Assembly: GCA_016869975.1 (NCBI GenBank)
Contig: VGCZ01000035.1
Location: 1 to 56,116, forward strand
DNA from: Alphaproteobacteria bacterium
GTDB taxonomy: Bacteria; Pseudomonadota; Alphaproteobacteria; Reyranellales; Reyranellaceae
Direction of reading: 5' to 3'
Length of the DNA: 56,116 nt
In this document: in pieces, positions 35,577-46,225 of the stretch
How positions within the stretch are numbered: the first letter of the stretch is position 1
Layout: each line of letters starts with the position of its first letter
Notes under the pieces: generated by a model
What the model saw: the letters and a program-made list of their open reading frames with translations, nothing else
Told to the model about the DNA's origin: nothing
Databases searched by the model: none
Translations under genes and position numbers: made by a program

Positions 35577-35999
35577 TCAGGTACCGAAGCGCACCCGGCC
35601 CTGCGCGTCGATCGGCCAGGCTGGATTCCAGGCGATCTCCCAGGCGTGCTCGTCCGGATCGGCGACCAGCCCGCGCATGCCGCCATGCGGCGGTTCCGAC
35701 GCCGGTCTGAGGATCCGCCCGCCAAACTTCGCGAGATGGTCGAGGATGGGCTGTACCTGGCCGCGGCTCTCGACGCTGTGCGCCAGTGTGAAGCCCGCCG
35801 ACTTCACCGGCGAGCTGCGCTTCGTCTCCTCGTCGAGCGCCGTTCTGAGCCATGTCGAGAAGACCAGGCCGTTCATCTGATAGAAGACGATGTGTGGTGC
35901 CTCGAATACCGGCTTCCAGCCGAATCCGTCGACGTAGAAGCGGCGCGAGCGCGCGAGATCGTCGACGCCTAGCGTGACCAATGAGATGAGCTGTCGCAT
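35577..35999 (-). CDS. VOC family (glyoxalase-like) protein
   Basis: The 140-residue protein has the vicinal-oxygen-chelate fold pattern: LVTLGVDDLARSRRFYVDGF then, after FYQMNGLVFSTWLR, a second half with GFTLAHSVES and DPDEHAWEIAWNP carrying the metal-site Glu. Function may be a dioxygenase, glyoxalase or resistance protein. The start at 35999 fits AGGG eight bases upstream. It lies 31 bases upstream of the LLM oxidoreductase gene on the same strand. Confidence 0.85.
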   Translation of the reverse strand: MRQLISLVTLGVDDLARSRRFYVDGFGWKPVFEAPHIVFYQMNGLVFSTWLRTALDEETKRSSPVKSAGFTLAHSVESRGQVQPILDHLAKFGGRILRPASEPPHGGMRGLVADPDEHAWEIAWNPAWPIDAQGRVRFGT

Positions 36000-36190
36000 G
36001 TTCATGACCCTGCCGTTCATCGGCGCGGGATGCGCCGACTACAGTCGTGGGACGGGGCGCCAGTAGCGGCGCTCGACAGGATCTCCGCACATCGCGAGGA
36101 CGCCCGGCTGAACCACACGGGCATGCGTGCCTTTTCCGACAGTGCTAGGGTAGGGTTGTGCCGGTGGATGCGCAAGCTAGGGTACTGCGT

Positions 36191-36838
36191 ATGAGTCTTG
36201 CCTTTCCCATCTACTCACGCGGCGAGCGAATCGCCGACGCCGTCGTCCACGTCGCCGGCGTGGGCTGCGCGGTGATCGCCGGCATCGTGCTGCTGGCGGT
36301 CGCGGTGCCGGGCGGCGCGGCTCAGCTCGCGGCGCTCGGCCTTTATGTCTTCGGCGTGGTCGCCGGCTTTGGCTTCTCCGCCGCGTACAACCTCGTGTCC
36401 TGGCCGCGCGCGAAGGCGATCCTGCGGCGCTTCGACCATGCCGCGATCTTTCTGATGATTGCCGGTAGCTACACGCCCTTCGCCGCGATCGCCATCGGTG
36501 GCCTGTGGGGCGCCGTGCTGCTGAGCGCCGTCTGGGTCGTGGCGCTATGCGGCGTGGCGATGAAGCTCGCTTTGCCGGGCCGCTTCGAACGCGTCTCGAT
36601 CGTGCTCTACCTGATGCTGGGCTGGGCGGTCCTTCCGATGATGGGGCCGGTGGTCGAAGCGCTGTCGGGCGCCAGCCTGGTGCTGCTGCTCGTCGGCGGC
36701 GGTCTCTATAGCCTGGGCGTGGTGTTCCACCTCTGGCACCGGCTACCCTATCACAACGCCATCTGGCACGGCTTCGTGCTCGCCGCCGCGGTTTGCCACT
36801 ACATCGCAGTGATGCGCGACGGCGCGCTCCGGTACTAG
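36191..36838 (+). CDS. Hemolysin III / PAQR family membrane protein
   Basis: The 215-residue protein has seven hydrophobic segments and the HlyIII motifs: EHxxNxxxH-like start (ERIADAVVHVAGVG), SAAYNLVSWPRAKAILRRFD and HAAIFLMIAGSYTPF, and the C-terminal PYHNAIWHGFVLAAAVCHY with His. Metal-dependent hydrolase activity is likely for the PAQR fold. ATG at 36191 is preferred over a GTG at 36158. The next gene starts seven bases after the stop. Confidence 0.9.
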   Translation: MSLAFPIYSRGERIADAVVHVAGVGCAVIAGIVLLAVAVPGGAAQLAALGLYVFGVVAGFGFSAAYNLVSWPRAKAILRRFDHAAIFLMIAGSYTPFAAIAIGGLWGAVLLSAVWVVALCGVAMKLALPGRFERVSIVLYLMLGWAVLPMMGPVVEALSGASLVLLLVGGGLYSLGVVFHLWHRLPYHNAIWHGFVLAAAVCHYIAVMRDGALRY

Positions 36839-36844
36839 CCCAGT

Positions 36845-37486
36845 ATGCCCGCGCGCATCCGCTTCTACATCGATTTCAAGAGTCCCTACGCCTATCTCGC
36901 CAAGGACCCGGCGCGCGATCTCGCGCGCGAGACCGGGGCCATGATCGAGTGGCTGCCCTACACGCTCGACATCCCGGCCTATCTCGGCAGCGCCAAGGTC
37001 GACGGCTCGGGCGATGTGCTGGAGGAAAGCCGCAACGCGCATCAATGGCGGCGCGTGAAGTACAGCTACATGGATTGCCGGCGCGAGGCCAATCGGCGCG
37101 GCCTGGTGATCCGCGGCACGCGGAAGATCTTCGATTCCTCATTGGCGCATATCGGTCTGCTATGGGCCAAGCGGCAAGGCGAGGCGATCGAGGCGCGCTA
37201 TGTCGACGTCACGTACGAGCGCTTCTGGATGCGCGCGCTCGACATCGAGAATCCCGATGTCGTGGCCGCGACCCTGAGCGAATGCGGCGCCGATGTCGCC
37301 GGCTTCGCCGCGTGGCTCGGCGGCGAAGGGCGCGCCGAATTGCGGCGCCTGCAACGCGAGGCCGAAGCCGTCGGTGTGTTCGGCGTGCCCAGCTTCCTGT
37401 TCGACGACGGCGATCTCTACTGGGGCCGCGAACACATCCCCTATGTGCGCGAGCGCCTTATTGCACCGCTGTCATCCCGAGCGTAG
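36845..37486 (+). CDS. 2-Hydroxychromene-2-carboxylate isomerase-like DsbA-fold protein
   Basis: The 213-residue protein starts IRFYIDFKSPYAYLA, the DsbA/GST-kappa fold in which the CxxC is replaced by a Ser (S13 in SPYAYL). GVPSFLFDDGDLYWGREH near the C-terminus is the cis-Pro loop. HCCA isomerases use glutathione in naphthalene-type aromatic degradation; the same fold is used by other thiol-linked enzymes, so the exact reaction is open. It follows the HlyIII gene by six bases and may be co-transcribed. Confidence 0.85.
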   Translation: MPARIRFYIDFKSPYAYLAKDPARDLARETGAMIEWLPYTLDIPAYLGSAKVDGSGDVLEESRNAHQWRRVKYSYMDCRREANRRGLVIRGTRKIFDSSLAHIGLLWAKRQGEAIEARYVDVTYERFWMRALDIENPDVVAATLSECGADVAGFAAWLGGEGRAELRRLQREAEAVGVFGVPSFLFDDGDLYWGREHIPYVRERLIAPLSSRA

Positions 37487-37500
37487 CGAGGGCGCCGGCG
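37472..37500 (+). repeat. 29-base repeat, copy 1 (inverted partner at 38836-38864)
   Basis: The 29 bases starting TCATCCCGAGCGTAGCGAGG are found in exact inverted form at 38836-38864. The two copies bracket the LTXXQ-like and papain-like genes. This copy also overlaps the last codons of the HCCA isomerase-like gene. The core GAGCGTAGCGAGG recurs in the serS-surE element (left arm). Confidence 0.75.
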
Positions 37501-37508
37501 TCGACACC

Positions 37509-37715
37509 ATGCAGTCCACGCACAAGCTGATGTTCGCCGCCATGCAAAAGGGCACCGCCATCGAGCGCATGGACGCCCGCATCTCCCACATGGAGGCCAT
37601 GCTCGAGGCCATGAAGGCGGTCAAGCCGGCGACCGAGACCCTCTACAACGCCCTCACCGCCGAACAGAAGCAACTCGCCGACCAGTCGATCGGCATGGAT
37701 TGCGGCGCGATGTGA
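37509..37715 (+). CDS. Small Met-rich helical protein with LTXXQ-like motif
   Basis: The 68-residue product is mostly predicted helix (MQSTHKLMFAAMQKGTAIER, MEAMLEAMKAVKPATETLYN) and ends LTAEQKQLADQSIGMDCGAM. LTAEQ matches the LTXXQ motif of Spy/CpxP-type periplasmic chaperones, which bind unfolded proteins or metal. However, no signal peptide precedes it and it is shorter than Spy (about 160). It may be a truncated or degenerate copy. Its first bases lie nine bases after the 29-base repeat. Confidence 0.5.
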   Translation: MQSTHKLMFAAMQKGTAIERMDARISHMEAMLEAMKAVKPATETLYNALTAEQKQLADQSIGMDCGAM

Positions 37716-37995
37716 CCAAGGGGACGCGGCGGTCGCGACGGGCCGGCGCGCCCCGCACTCCTCAACTAGCCGTCGGCATCGCGAGATCAACGACTTTCGC
37801 GGGCGCAAGATCTGCGACGACCTCGATGATCCTGGGCCCTGGCCGGCCGATTTGCGCCCATCCCGCCCGATCCGCGTTCAGCGGTTCGGTGTTCGCCTTT
37901 GGGCGGAAGGGAAGCCGATGCAGACCCCGGCGTTTCCCGGAACGCGGCGACCTGCTATGCTTGTCCGGCAGAATCACGTCGGGGGAGAGTGCAGA

Positions 37996-38811
37996 GTGGC
38001 GGCCATCGACGAAGCGAAGAAGATACTGGACGATTTCGAGAAGTCGCCGGGCTCGGGGTCTTGGCCGCATCTGAAGAGCGCGGACATCATCAGCGGCGCC
38101 CGCGCCCGCCTCGATGATCCCGGCAAGATCCGCCAGGGTGCGGCCAGCCTGTGCGGCCCGGCCTCGCTGCTGTTCTGCCTGATCCTCAACGATCCCAAGG
38201 CCTATGCTTGGTACGTCACCCATCTCTGGACCAACGGCTCGGCCAAGATCGGCACCCTCGACGTGAAACCGGGCCTGTCCCTGCGCACCTACGATCCGCC
38301 GGCCAGCAAGATCGCGCCGGTCGATTGGATGACCCTCGCCAGCATCCGCGACTCCGAGAACGCCGTGCTCAGCTATGACAGCGTCGATGTCGCCGCCGGC
38401 GGCATCACCATGCCCGGGACCTTGTCGGGCTGGCTCAGCAAGGTGGGAATCGGCTCGGGCAAGAATGTCACCAACGTGGTCTTCACCAAGGGCAAGTCCG
38501 ACATCGAGGAAGCCGAGAAGCTGCGCGCCACCATGAACCATGTCTGCCTGTTCATCAACGCGGACATGCTGGATTCGGCGAAGCAGGACAACAAATCGGT
38601 CATCCCCAACCACTGGGTGGTGTTGAGCGGCCCGGTCTCGTTCCTCGACAAGGACCGCATCGTGTTCACCGTCTTCACCTGGGGCAATGGCTCGCGCTCC
38701 GTGCCCACCACTGGCGACCTCTCGCTGTCGAGCTTCCTCAAGAACTTCTATGGCTTCGTGTCGGCGCCCGCCAAGTCCACGTACAACGCCTCTCGGCCGC
38801 GCCCGCGCTGA
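37996..38811 (+). CDS. Papain-like cysteine peptidase candidate, uncharacterised
   Basis: From GTG 37996 (GGGGGAG at good spacing) the product is 271 residues without a signal peptide. It contains QGAASLCGPASLLFCLI, a Cys (Cys53) at the start of a helix as in papain-like peptidases. NHWVVLSGPVS (His206) and VFTVFTWGNG follow, a His and a later Asn/Asp in the order Cys-His-Asn. The middle holds DWMTLASIRDSENAVLSYDS and ITMPGTLSGWLSK. I do not recall a named family. A papain-like clan CA enzyme, perhaps an effector, is the best reading. The start could be further upstream. Confidence 0.55.
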   Translation: MAAIDEAKKILDDFEKSPGSGSWPHLKSADIISGARARLDDPGKIRQGAASLCGPASLLFCLILNDPKAYAWYVTHLWTNGSAKIGTLDVKPGLSLRTYDPPASKIAPVDWMTLASIRDSENAVLSYDSVDVAAGGITMPGTLSGWLSKVGIGSGKNVTNVVFTKGKSDIEEAEKLRATMNHVCLFINADMLDSAKQDNKSVIPNHWVVLSGPVSFLDKDRIVFTVFTWGNGSRSVPTTGDLSLSSFLKNFYGFVSAPAKSTYNASRPRPR

Positions 38812-38835
38812 CGGGGCGGACGGCTTTGCTGTCTG

Positions 38836-38864
38836 CGCCGGCGCCCTCGCTACGCTCGGGATGA
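38836..38864 (-). repeat. 29-base repeat, inverted copy 2
   Basis: Reading this stretch on the minus strand gives the same 29 bases as 37472-37500, without mismatch. It sits between the papain-like gene and the convergent GST gene. Both copies contain GAGCGTAGCGAGG, a core common in interspersed elements. Confidence 0.75.
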
Positions 38865-38884
38865 TATATCGAGTGCGCCGCGCA

Positions 38885-39535
38885 TCACGCCGGTTCGGCG
38901 TCTCGCTTGGCCCACATCGCGCGGAACGCCGGGCGCGCCTGGCAGGCGGCGAGCCATGCCTTCACGGCAGGCGCGGCGTCGAACAGCTCGGGTGCGACGC
39001 TGGCATAGCGGACGCACTCCGCGAGGTTGATATCGGCGACGGTGAAGCGCTGGCCGACCAGGTAGCCGCCATGCGCCGCCAGATGCCGGTCGAGCACGGC
39101 GAACGGGGCCCGCAAGGCGGTGATCGCGGCCTGTGCCACGGCCTCGTCCTTGGGCCCGTTGGGATTGCCGGTGCGATGATAGAGCACCTGGATGGAGTGG
39201 GGCTCGATCTCGGTCACCGCCCACAGGCTCCACATGCCGATCTGGCCGTCCTCCGCGAGATTGGCGGCGGCGAGCGGGCCGCCATGCTTACGCGCGAGGT
39301 AGAGGTTGATCGCCAGCGACTCGTGCAGCACCAGGCCGTCGTCGTCCATCGTCGGCACGTGGCCGTTCGGGTTGATCTTCAGGAAGTCGGGTGAGCGGGT
39401 GTGCAGCAAGGTCGGGCCGCTGGGCTGGCGATAGTGCTGGATCACCGGCACCACGCGGTAGGGCACGCCCAGCTCTTCGAGCAGCCAGACATTTCGCGAG
39501 GCGCGCGAGCGGTAGACGCCGTAAATCGTGAGCAT
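38885..39535 (-). CDS. Glutathione S-transferase family protein
   Basis: The 216-residue protein begins MLTIYGVYRSRASRNVWLLE and has the thioredoxin-fold glutathione-site block INPNGHVPTMDDDGLVLHES followed by LAINLYLARKH. The C-terminal helical domain ends with PAFRAMWAKR. It conjugates or reduces electrophiles with glutathione; the substrate is unknown. ATG at 39535 is chosen; the extension upstream is Arg-rich and unconserved. Confidence 0.9.
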   Translation of the reverse strand: MLTIYGVYRSRASRNVWLLEELGVPYRVVPVIQHYRQPSGPTLLHTRSPDFLKINPNGHVPTMDDDGLVLHESLAINLYLARKHGGPLAAANLAEDGQIGMWSLWAVTEIEPHSIQVLYHRTGNPNGPKDEAVAQAAITALRAPFAVLDRHLAAHGGYLVGQRFTVADINLAECVRYASVAPELFDAAPAVKAWLAACQARPAFRAMWAKRDAEPA

Positions 39536-39605
39536 ACGAGTGGACTCCCTGATGCGGATGCGGAGAGAAGCGCGTTCGCGGCCTGTGCGCAACGCTTCCG
39601 CGCGT

Positions 39606-40127
39606 TTAGTCCGGGCGCGCGCCCTCGTGGCGCAACAGCCAGGCCTTTCGGTGTAGGCCACCACCGTAGCGGATCAACGAGCCGTCAGCCCCCACCAGCC
39701 GGTGACAGGGAATGACCACGGCAATCGGATTGGCGCCGTTTGCGGCGCCCACGGCTCGTTGTGCGGTGGGCCGGCCGATGCGGGCGGCGAGTTGGGCGTA
39801 GGTCGAAGACTGGCCGGTGGGGATGTCGCGTAAAGCGTCCCACACCGCGCGCTGGAAGCTCGTCCCGACCGGCGCGCAGGGGATGTCGTCGATGGCGGCC
39901 AGATCGCCGGCGAAGTAGGCATCGAGAGCATCGGCGATGCCGGGCGGGGCGGTCGCGGCGTCCGTGCGCGCGGCCGCGCCATAACCCAGGCGGAGAAAGC
40001 GCGCCAAGCGGTCGGCGTGGTCGGCGAACTCCAGCGCGCGCAACCGTCCCGGCTCGTCGAACACGAGCACCGCCTCGCCGATCGGCGTGGCGCGCGATCC
40101 CCGGAGCAGGCGGACCGGCGCGTCCAC
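39606..40127 (-). CDS. ogt: Methylated-DNA--protein-cysteine methyltransferase
   Basis: The 173-residue suicide enzyme repairs O6-alkylguanine in DNA. The active-site motif VVIPCHRLVG (Cys141) and the helix-turn-helix segment STYAQLAARIGRPTAQRAVG are intact. The gene begins ten bases after the rpoD stop on the same strand and is probably co-transcribed with it. No adaptive-response regulator (Ada) is present. Confidence 0.94.
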   Translation of the reverse strand: MDAPVRLLRGSRATPIGEAVLVFDEPGRLRALEFADHADRLARFLRLGYGAAARTDAATAPPGIADALDAYFAGDLAAIDDIPCAPVGTSFQRAVWDALRDIPTGQSSTYAQLAARIGRPTAQRAVGAANGANPIAVVIPCHRLVGADGSLIRYGGGLHRKAWLLRHEGARPD

Positions 40128-40137
40128 CGCGCGGCGA

Positions 40138-42165
<2,028 letters not shown>

Positions 42166-42207
42166 CGGCGCGACACCTTCCCTATGCGGCGCGGTTCCGG
42201 GGCGGGT

Positions 42208-42239
42208 TTTGCGACCCGTCGAGGCGGGCCGGTCGCAAA
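42208..42239. promoter_or_regulatory. 9-base perfect stem-loop in the rpoD leader
   Basis: TTTGCGACC (42208-42216) pairs with GGTCGCAAA (42231-42239), loop of 14 bases. In rpoD mRNA it would fold about 40 bases before the start codon. No T tract follows on the minus strand, so a terminator is unlikely. An mRNA-stability or regulatory hairpin is possible. Confidence 0.4.
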
Positions 42240-42257
42240 CCTGGGAACAAGCGCCTG

Positions 42258-42293
42258 AAAAAGACAATAAAACCCGTCGCGCGGGGGTGCGAC
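42258..42293 (-). terminator. Possible intrinsic terminator or attenuator downstream of dnaG
   Basis: On the minus strand GTCGC-ACCCCCGC-GCGAC forms a 5-base-pair hairpin (plus coordinates 42276-42293) followed by GGGTTTTATTGTCTTTTT. It lies about 80 bases past the dnaG stop and before the rpoD leader hairpin. A five-pair stem is short, so part of the transcription may read through into rpoD. Confidence 0.4.
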
Positions 42294-42373
42294 AGGTACC
42301 CCTACCTTATAGACTCTGCCTCTCTGCGCGGCCAGCGAAAACCGGCCCGCCGCTCGCAAGGCAGGTAGATCGA

Positions 42374-44275
42374 CTAGCCGCCGCCGCTGCCCGTACGGGC
42401 GCTCCGGATGGACTGGTGGCGCAGGGCCTGCAGGCGGTCCCAGTTGGCCTCGCTCGGGTCGCTGGCGAAGCTCGCCTCAGCCGCCCGTAATTCCGAGACC
42501 TCCGCGAACGCCAGCCGGTGGCTCTCGGCCTCCCGCCGCCAGCGCTCCCGGGCTGCGGCCTCGGGCTCCGACGGGCCAAAACCTCTAATCGCATCCTGAC
42601 GAAGAGCCTCGGCGGTGGCGGTCAATCCAGCCAAACCTAGATGGCGAGCGATTGCCACCGCTTCAAGCGCCGCGACGTCCTCGCCAGGGCCCGGATGATC
42701 GACTTCGGCGGCGGCCTCGAGCAGGGCCGCCCGTAGCCGCTCTCGCTCGTTTCCGGTAAGCGGCAAAGCGGCCAGTTCCTCGGCCAGTACCTCCAGCCAG
42801 GCTGGATGCAGCAGCAGCGCGCCCAGCAACAGCCCTTCCCGGCGGCCGGGGTCGAGATCGTGGCCGGCTGTCGCGAGCGCGGCGCCTTTGCGAAACCAGG
42901 CGACGTCCTCCAGCGACGGCTCGCGCCGGATCGGGCGATCCAGGAAGCGTTGCCGCCGCTGTCCGCCGGCGATGCCCGGTCCAGCCAAGCGTCCGGTCGA
43001 TCGGAAGCGCGGCCAGGCGGCGTCGAAGCGCTGGTCGAGCTCGTTCCGGTACTGCTCGCGCACCGCCGGATCGGAAATTGTGGCGGCGCGCTGGCGCAGG
43101 GCAGCGCGGATAGCGGCGCGGCGCTCGGGGGTCTCGTCCGGCTGGCCGACCGTTTCGATCTCCCAAACCACATCGACCAGCGGCCGGGCGGCCTTGAGCG
43201 CCGCGTCGAAGGCGGCCGGTCCGCCTTTGCGGATCAGGCTGTCGGGATCCTCGCCGGGCGGCAGGCTGACGAAACGCAGGCTCTTGCCCGGTGCCAGCAG
43301 CGGCAGTGCGCGTTCCGCCGCGCGTTGGGCGGCGCGTTTGCCCGCATTGTCGCCGTCGAAACAGAGATAGGGCTCGTCCGCCATGCGCCAGATCAGGGCG
43401 AGCTGGCCCTCTGTCAGCGCCGTGCCCAGGGGCGCGACTGCCCCGTCGAAACCGGCGACGTGGAGGGCGATGACGTCCATGTACCCCTCGGCAACGACGA
43501 CCGGCCTGTCCTTGGCGGCGGCCTCGCGCGCGAGGTGCAGGCAGTAGAGGTTGTCGCCCTTGTGGAAAAGCGGCGTCTCCGGCGAGTTCAGGTACTTCGG
43601 CTCGCCCTGGCCGATGACGCGCCCCCCGAAGGCGATCACCCGGCCGCGCCGGTCGTGGATCGGGAACATCACCCGGCCGCGGAACCTGTCGTAGGGCGCG
43701 CGGCCACCTTCGTCGGGCCGGATCACCAGCCCGCAATCCACCATCTGCTGCTCGGTGACATCGTCGCGCTTCAATGCGACCTGCAATGCTTCTCTATTGT
43801 CCGGAGCGAAGCCGAGCTGGAACCGCTCGATCGCGTCGTCCGACAGCCCGCGGCCACGGAGATAGTCGAGCCCGACCCTGCCGCCCGGCATCCGCAGCTG
43901 CGTCTCGAACCAGCGCGCCGCCATCGACGCGACGGTGTGCAGGGTCGCGGCGGCCTGGGCGCGCTCGCGCTCCTGCGGCGTCGCCACGGGCACCGCCAGC
44001 CCGACATCGTGCGCCAGCTTCTCGACGGCATCGGGAAACGTCAGGCCCTCGATCCGCATGGTGAAGCCGATCGCATCGCCATGCGCACCGCAGCCGAAGC
44101 AGTGGAAGAAAGCCTTCTGGTCGTTGACCCAGAAGCTCGGCGTCTTCTCGTTGTGGAACGGGCAAAGCCCCGCGTACTCGCGCCCCTTGCGCTTGAGCGC
44201 GACCTTCCGCCCGATCACCTCTGACAGGGTGATCCGGTTTCGCAGTTCCTCGACGAACTCCGGCGGGAAAGCCAT
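42374..44275 (-). CDS. dnaG: DNA primase
   Basis: The 633-residue primase has the N-terminal CHC2 zinc finger (Cys38, His41, Cys59, Cys62: CPFH ... HCFGCGAHGD). The TOPRIM core follows, with VVVAEGYMDVIALHV and LCFDGDNAGKRAAQRA, and a C-terminal helicase-interaction region. It makes RNA primers for replication. The start at 44275 is conserved (MAFPPEFVEELRNRI). yqeY lies 68 bases upstream on the same strand. Confidence 0.96.
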   Translation of the reverse strand: MAFPPEFVEELRNRITLSEVIGRKVALKRKGREYAGLCPFHNEKTPSFWVNDQKAFFHCFGCGAHGDAIGFTMRIEGLTFPDAVEKLAHDVGLAVPVATPQERERAQAAATLHTVASMAARWFETQLRMPGGRVGLDYLRGRGLSDDAIERFQLGFAPDNREALQVALKRDDVTEQQMVDCGLVIRPDEGGRAPYDRFRGRVMFPIHDRRGRVIAFGGRVIGQGEPKYLNSPETPLFHKGDNLYCLHLAREAAAKDRPVVVAEGYMDVIALHVAGFDGAVAPLGTALTEGQLALIWRMADEPYLCFDGDNAGKRAAQRAAERALPLLAPGKSLRFVSLPPGEDPDSLIRKGGPAAFDAALKAARPLVDVVWEIETVGQPDETPERRAAIRAALRQRAATISDPAVREQYRNELDQRFDAAWPRFRSTGRLAGPGIAGGQRRQRFLDRPIRREPSLEDVAWFRKGAALATAGHDLDPGRREGLLLGALLLHPAWLEVLAEELAALPLTGNERERLRAALLEAAAEVDHPGPGEDVAALEAVAIARHLGLAGLTATAEALRQDAIRGFGPSEPEAAARERWRREAESHRLAFAEVSELRAAEASFASDPSEANWDRLQALRHQSIRSARTGSGGG

Positions 44276-44343
44276 ACCTCAGCATACCGCCGAATAGCGG
44301 CAGCCCAAGGGCGCTTGCCTATGGATAGCGGGGACTTATCCGT

Positions 44344-44802
44344 TTAGCCGCCCAGCGCCTTCTTCGCGGCGGCGGAGGCCGCGGCGAAGTCCATCTGGCC
44401 GGCGTAGTTGGCCTTGAGCCAGGCCATCAGCGGACCCATGCCCTTGATGCCCGAGGCGCCGGTCTCGGCGATACCCTTGGCAATCACCGCGTCGATCCCC
44501 GACGCGTCGAGCTGTTGGGGCATGAACTTGCGGATCACCGCGATCTCGGCCAGCTCCTTGTCGGCGAGGTCCTGGCGGTTGCCCTGCTGGTAGGCGGCGA
44601 CGCTCTCCTGGCGCTGCTTAACCATGCCCGAAAGCATCTGCAGGAGCTCGGCGTCGGCCACGCCGTCCTTGTTGCCCTTGGCGCGCGCCTCGATATCCCA
44701 CTCCTTCATACGGGCGATCATCAGGCGGATGGTGGAAACGCTCGCCATGTCCTTGGCGCGCATGGCGTCTTTCAGCGCTTCGGTGAAGCGGTCGCGCAAC
44801 AT
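44344..44802 (-). CDS. GatB/YqeY domain-containing protein
   Basis: The 152-residue protein is the stand-alone YqeY type: MLRDRFTEALKDAMRAKDMA, then RLMIARMKEWDIEARAKG and FMPQQLDASGIDAVIAK. The helical fold resembles the tRNA-binding tail of GatB/GatE, but the function of the solo form is not settled. ATG at 44802 has AGAGG upstream. It sits between dnaG and the divergent carA, a conserved order in alphaproteobacteria. Confidence 0.9.
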   Translation of the reverse strand: MLRDRFTEALKDAMRAKDMASVSTIRLMIARMKEWDIEARAKGNKDGVADAELLQMLSGMVKQRQESVAAYQQGNRQDLADKELAEIAVIRKFMPQQLDASGIDAVIAKGIAETGASGIKGMGPLMAWLKANYAGQMDFAAASAAAKKALGG

Positions 44803-44909
44803 CGTTGCCTCTTTGGCGGAGCGGGAAAGAGGCAAAATAGCCGCAGCGGTCAGCACGGGCAATTGAAATAACATGTTGAAAAGAAAGCGATTTTGGAAAT
44901 TCCCAGGGG

Positions 44910-44938
44910 TTGACGCGGTGCCGGCCGGTCATTACAAG
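44910..44938 (+). promoter_or_regulatory. Sigma-70-like promoter for carA
   Basis: TTGACG at 44910-44915 and TACAAG at 44933-44938 are spaced by 17 bases. They match five and four of six consensus positions. The transcript would begin near 44945, giving a leader of about 58 bases to the carA ATG at 45003. The pair lies in the divergent region between yqeY and carA. Confidence 0.5.
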
Positions 44939-45002
44939 ACGCCGAATTTTGCGCCTGCCCGAACCCCCGCGAGTCGGCGCCTACGCGATCGGACACAAAC
45001 CC

Positions 45003-46217
<1,215 letters not shown>

Positions 46218-46225
46218 GACGGACG

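Noticed and set aside
42806-44224. Plus-strand open frame of 472 codons
   Set aside because: Antisense to dnaG; no motif.
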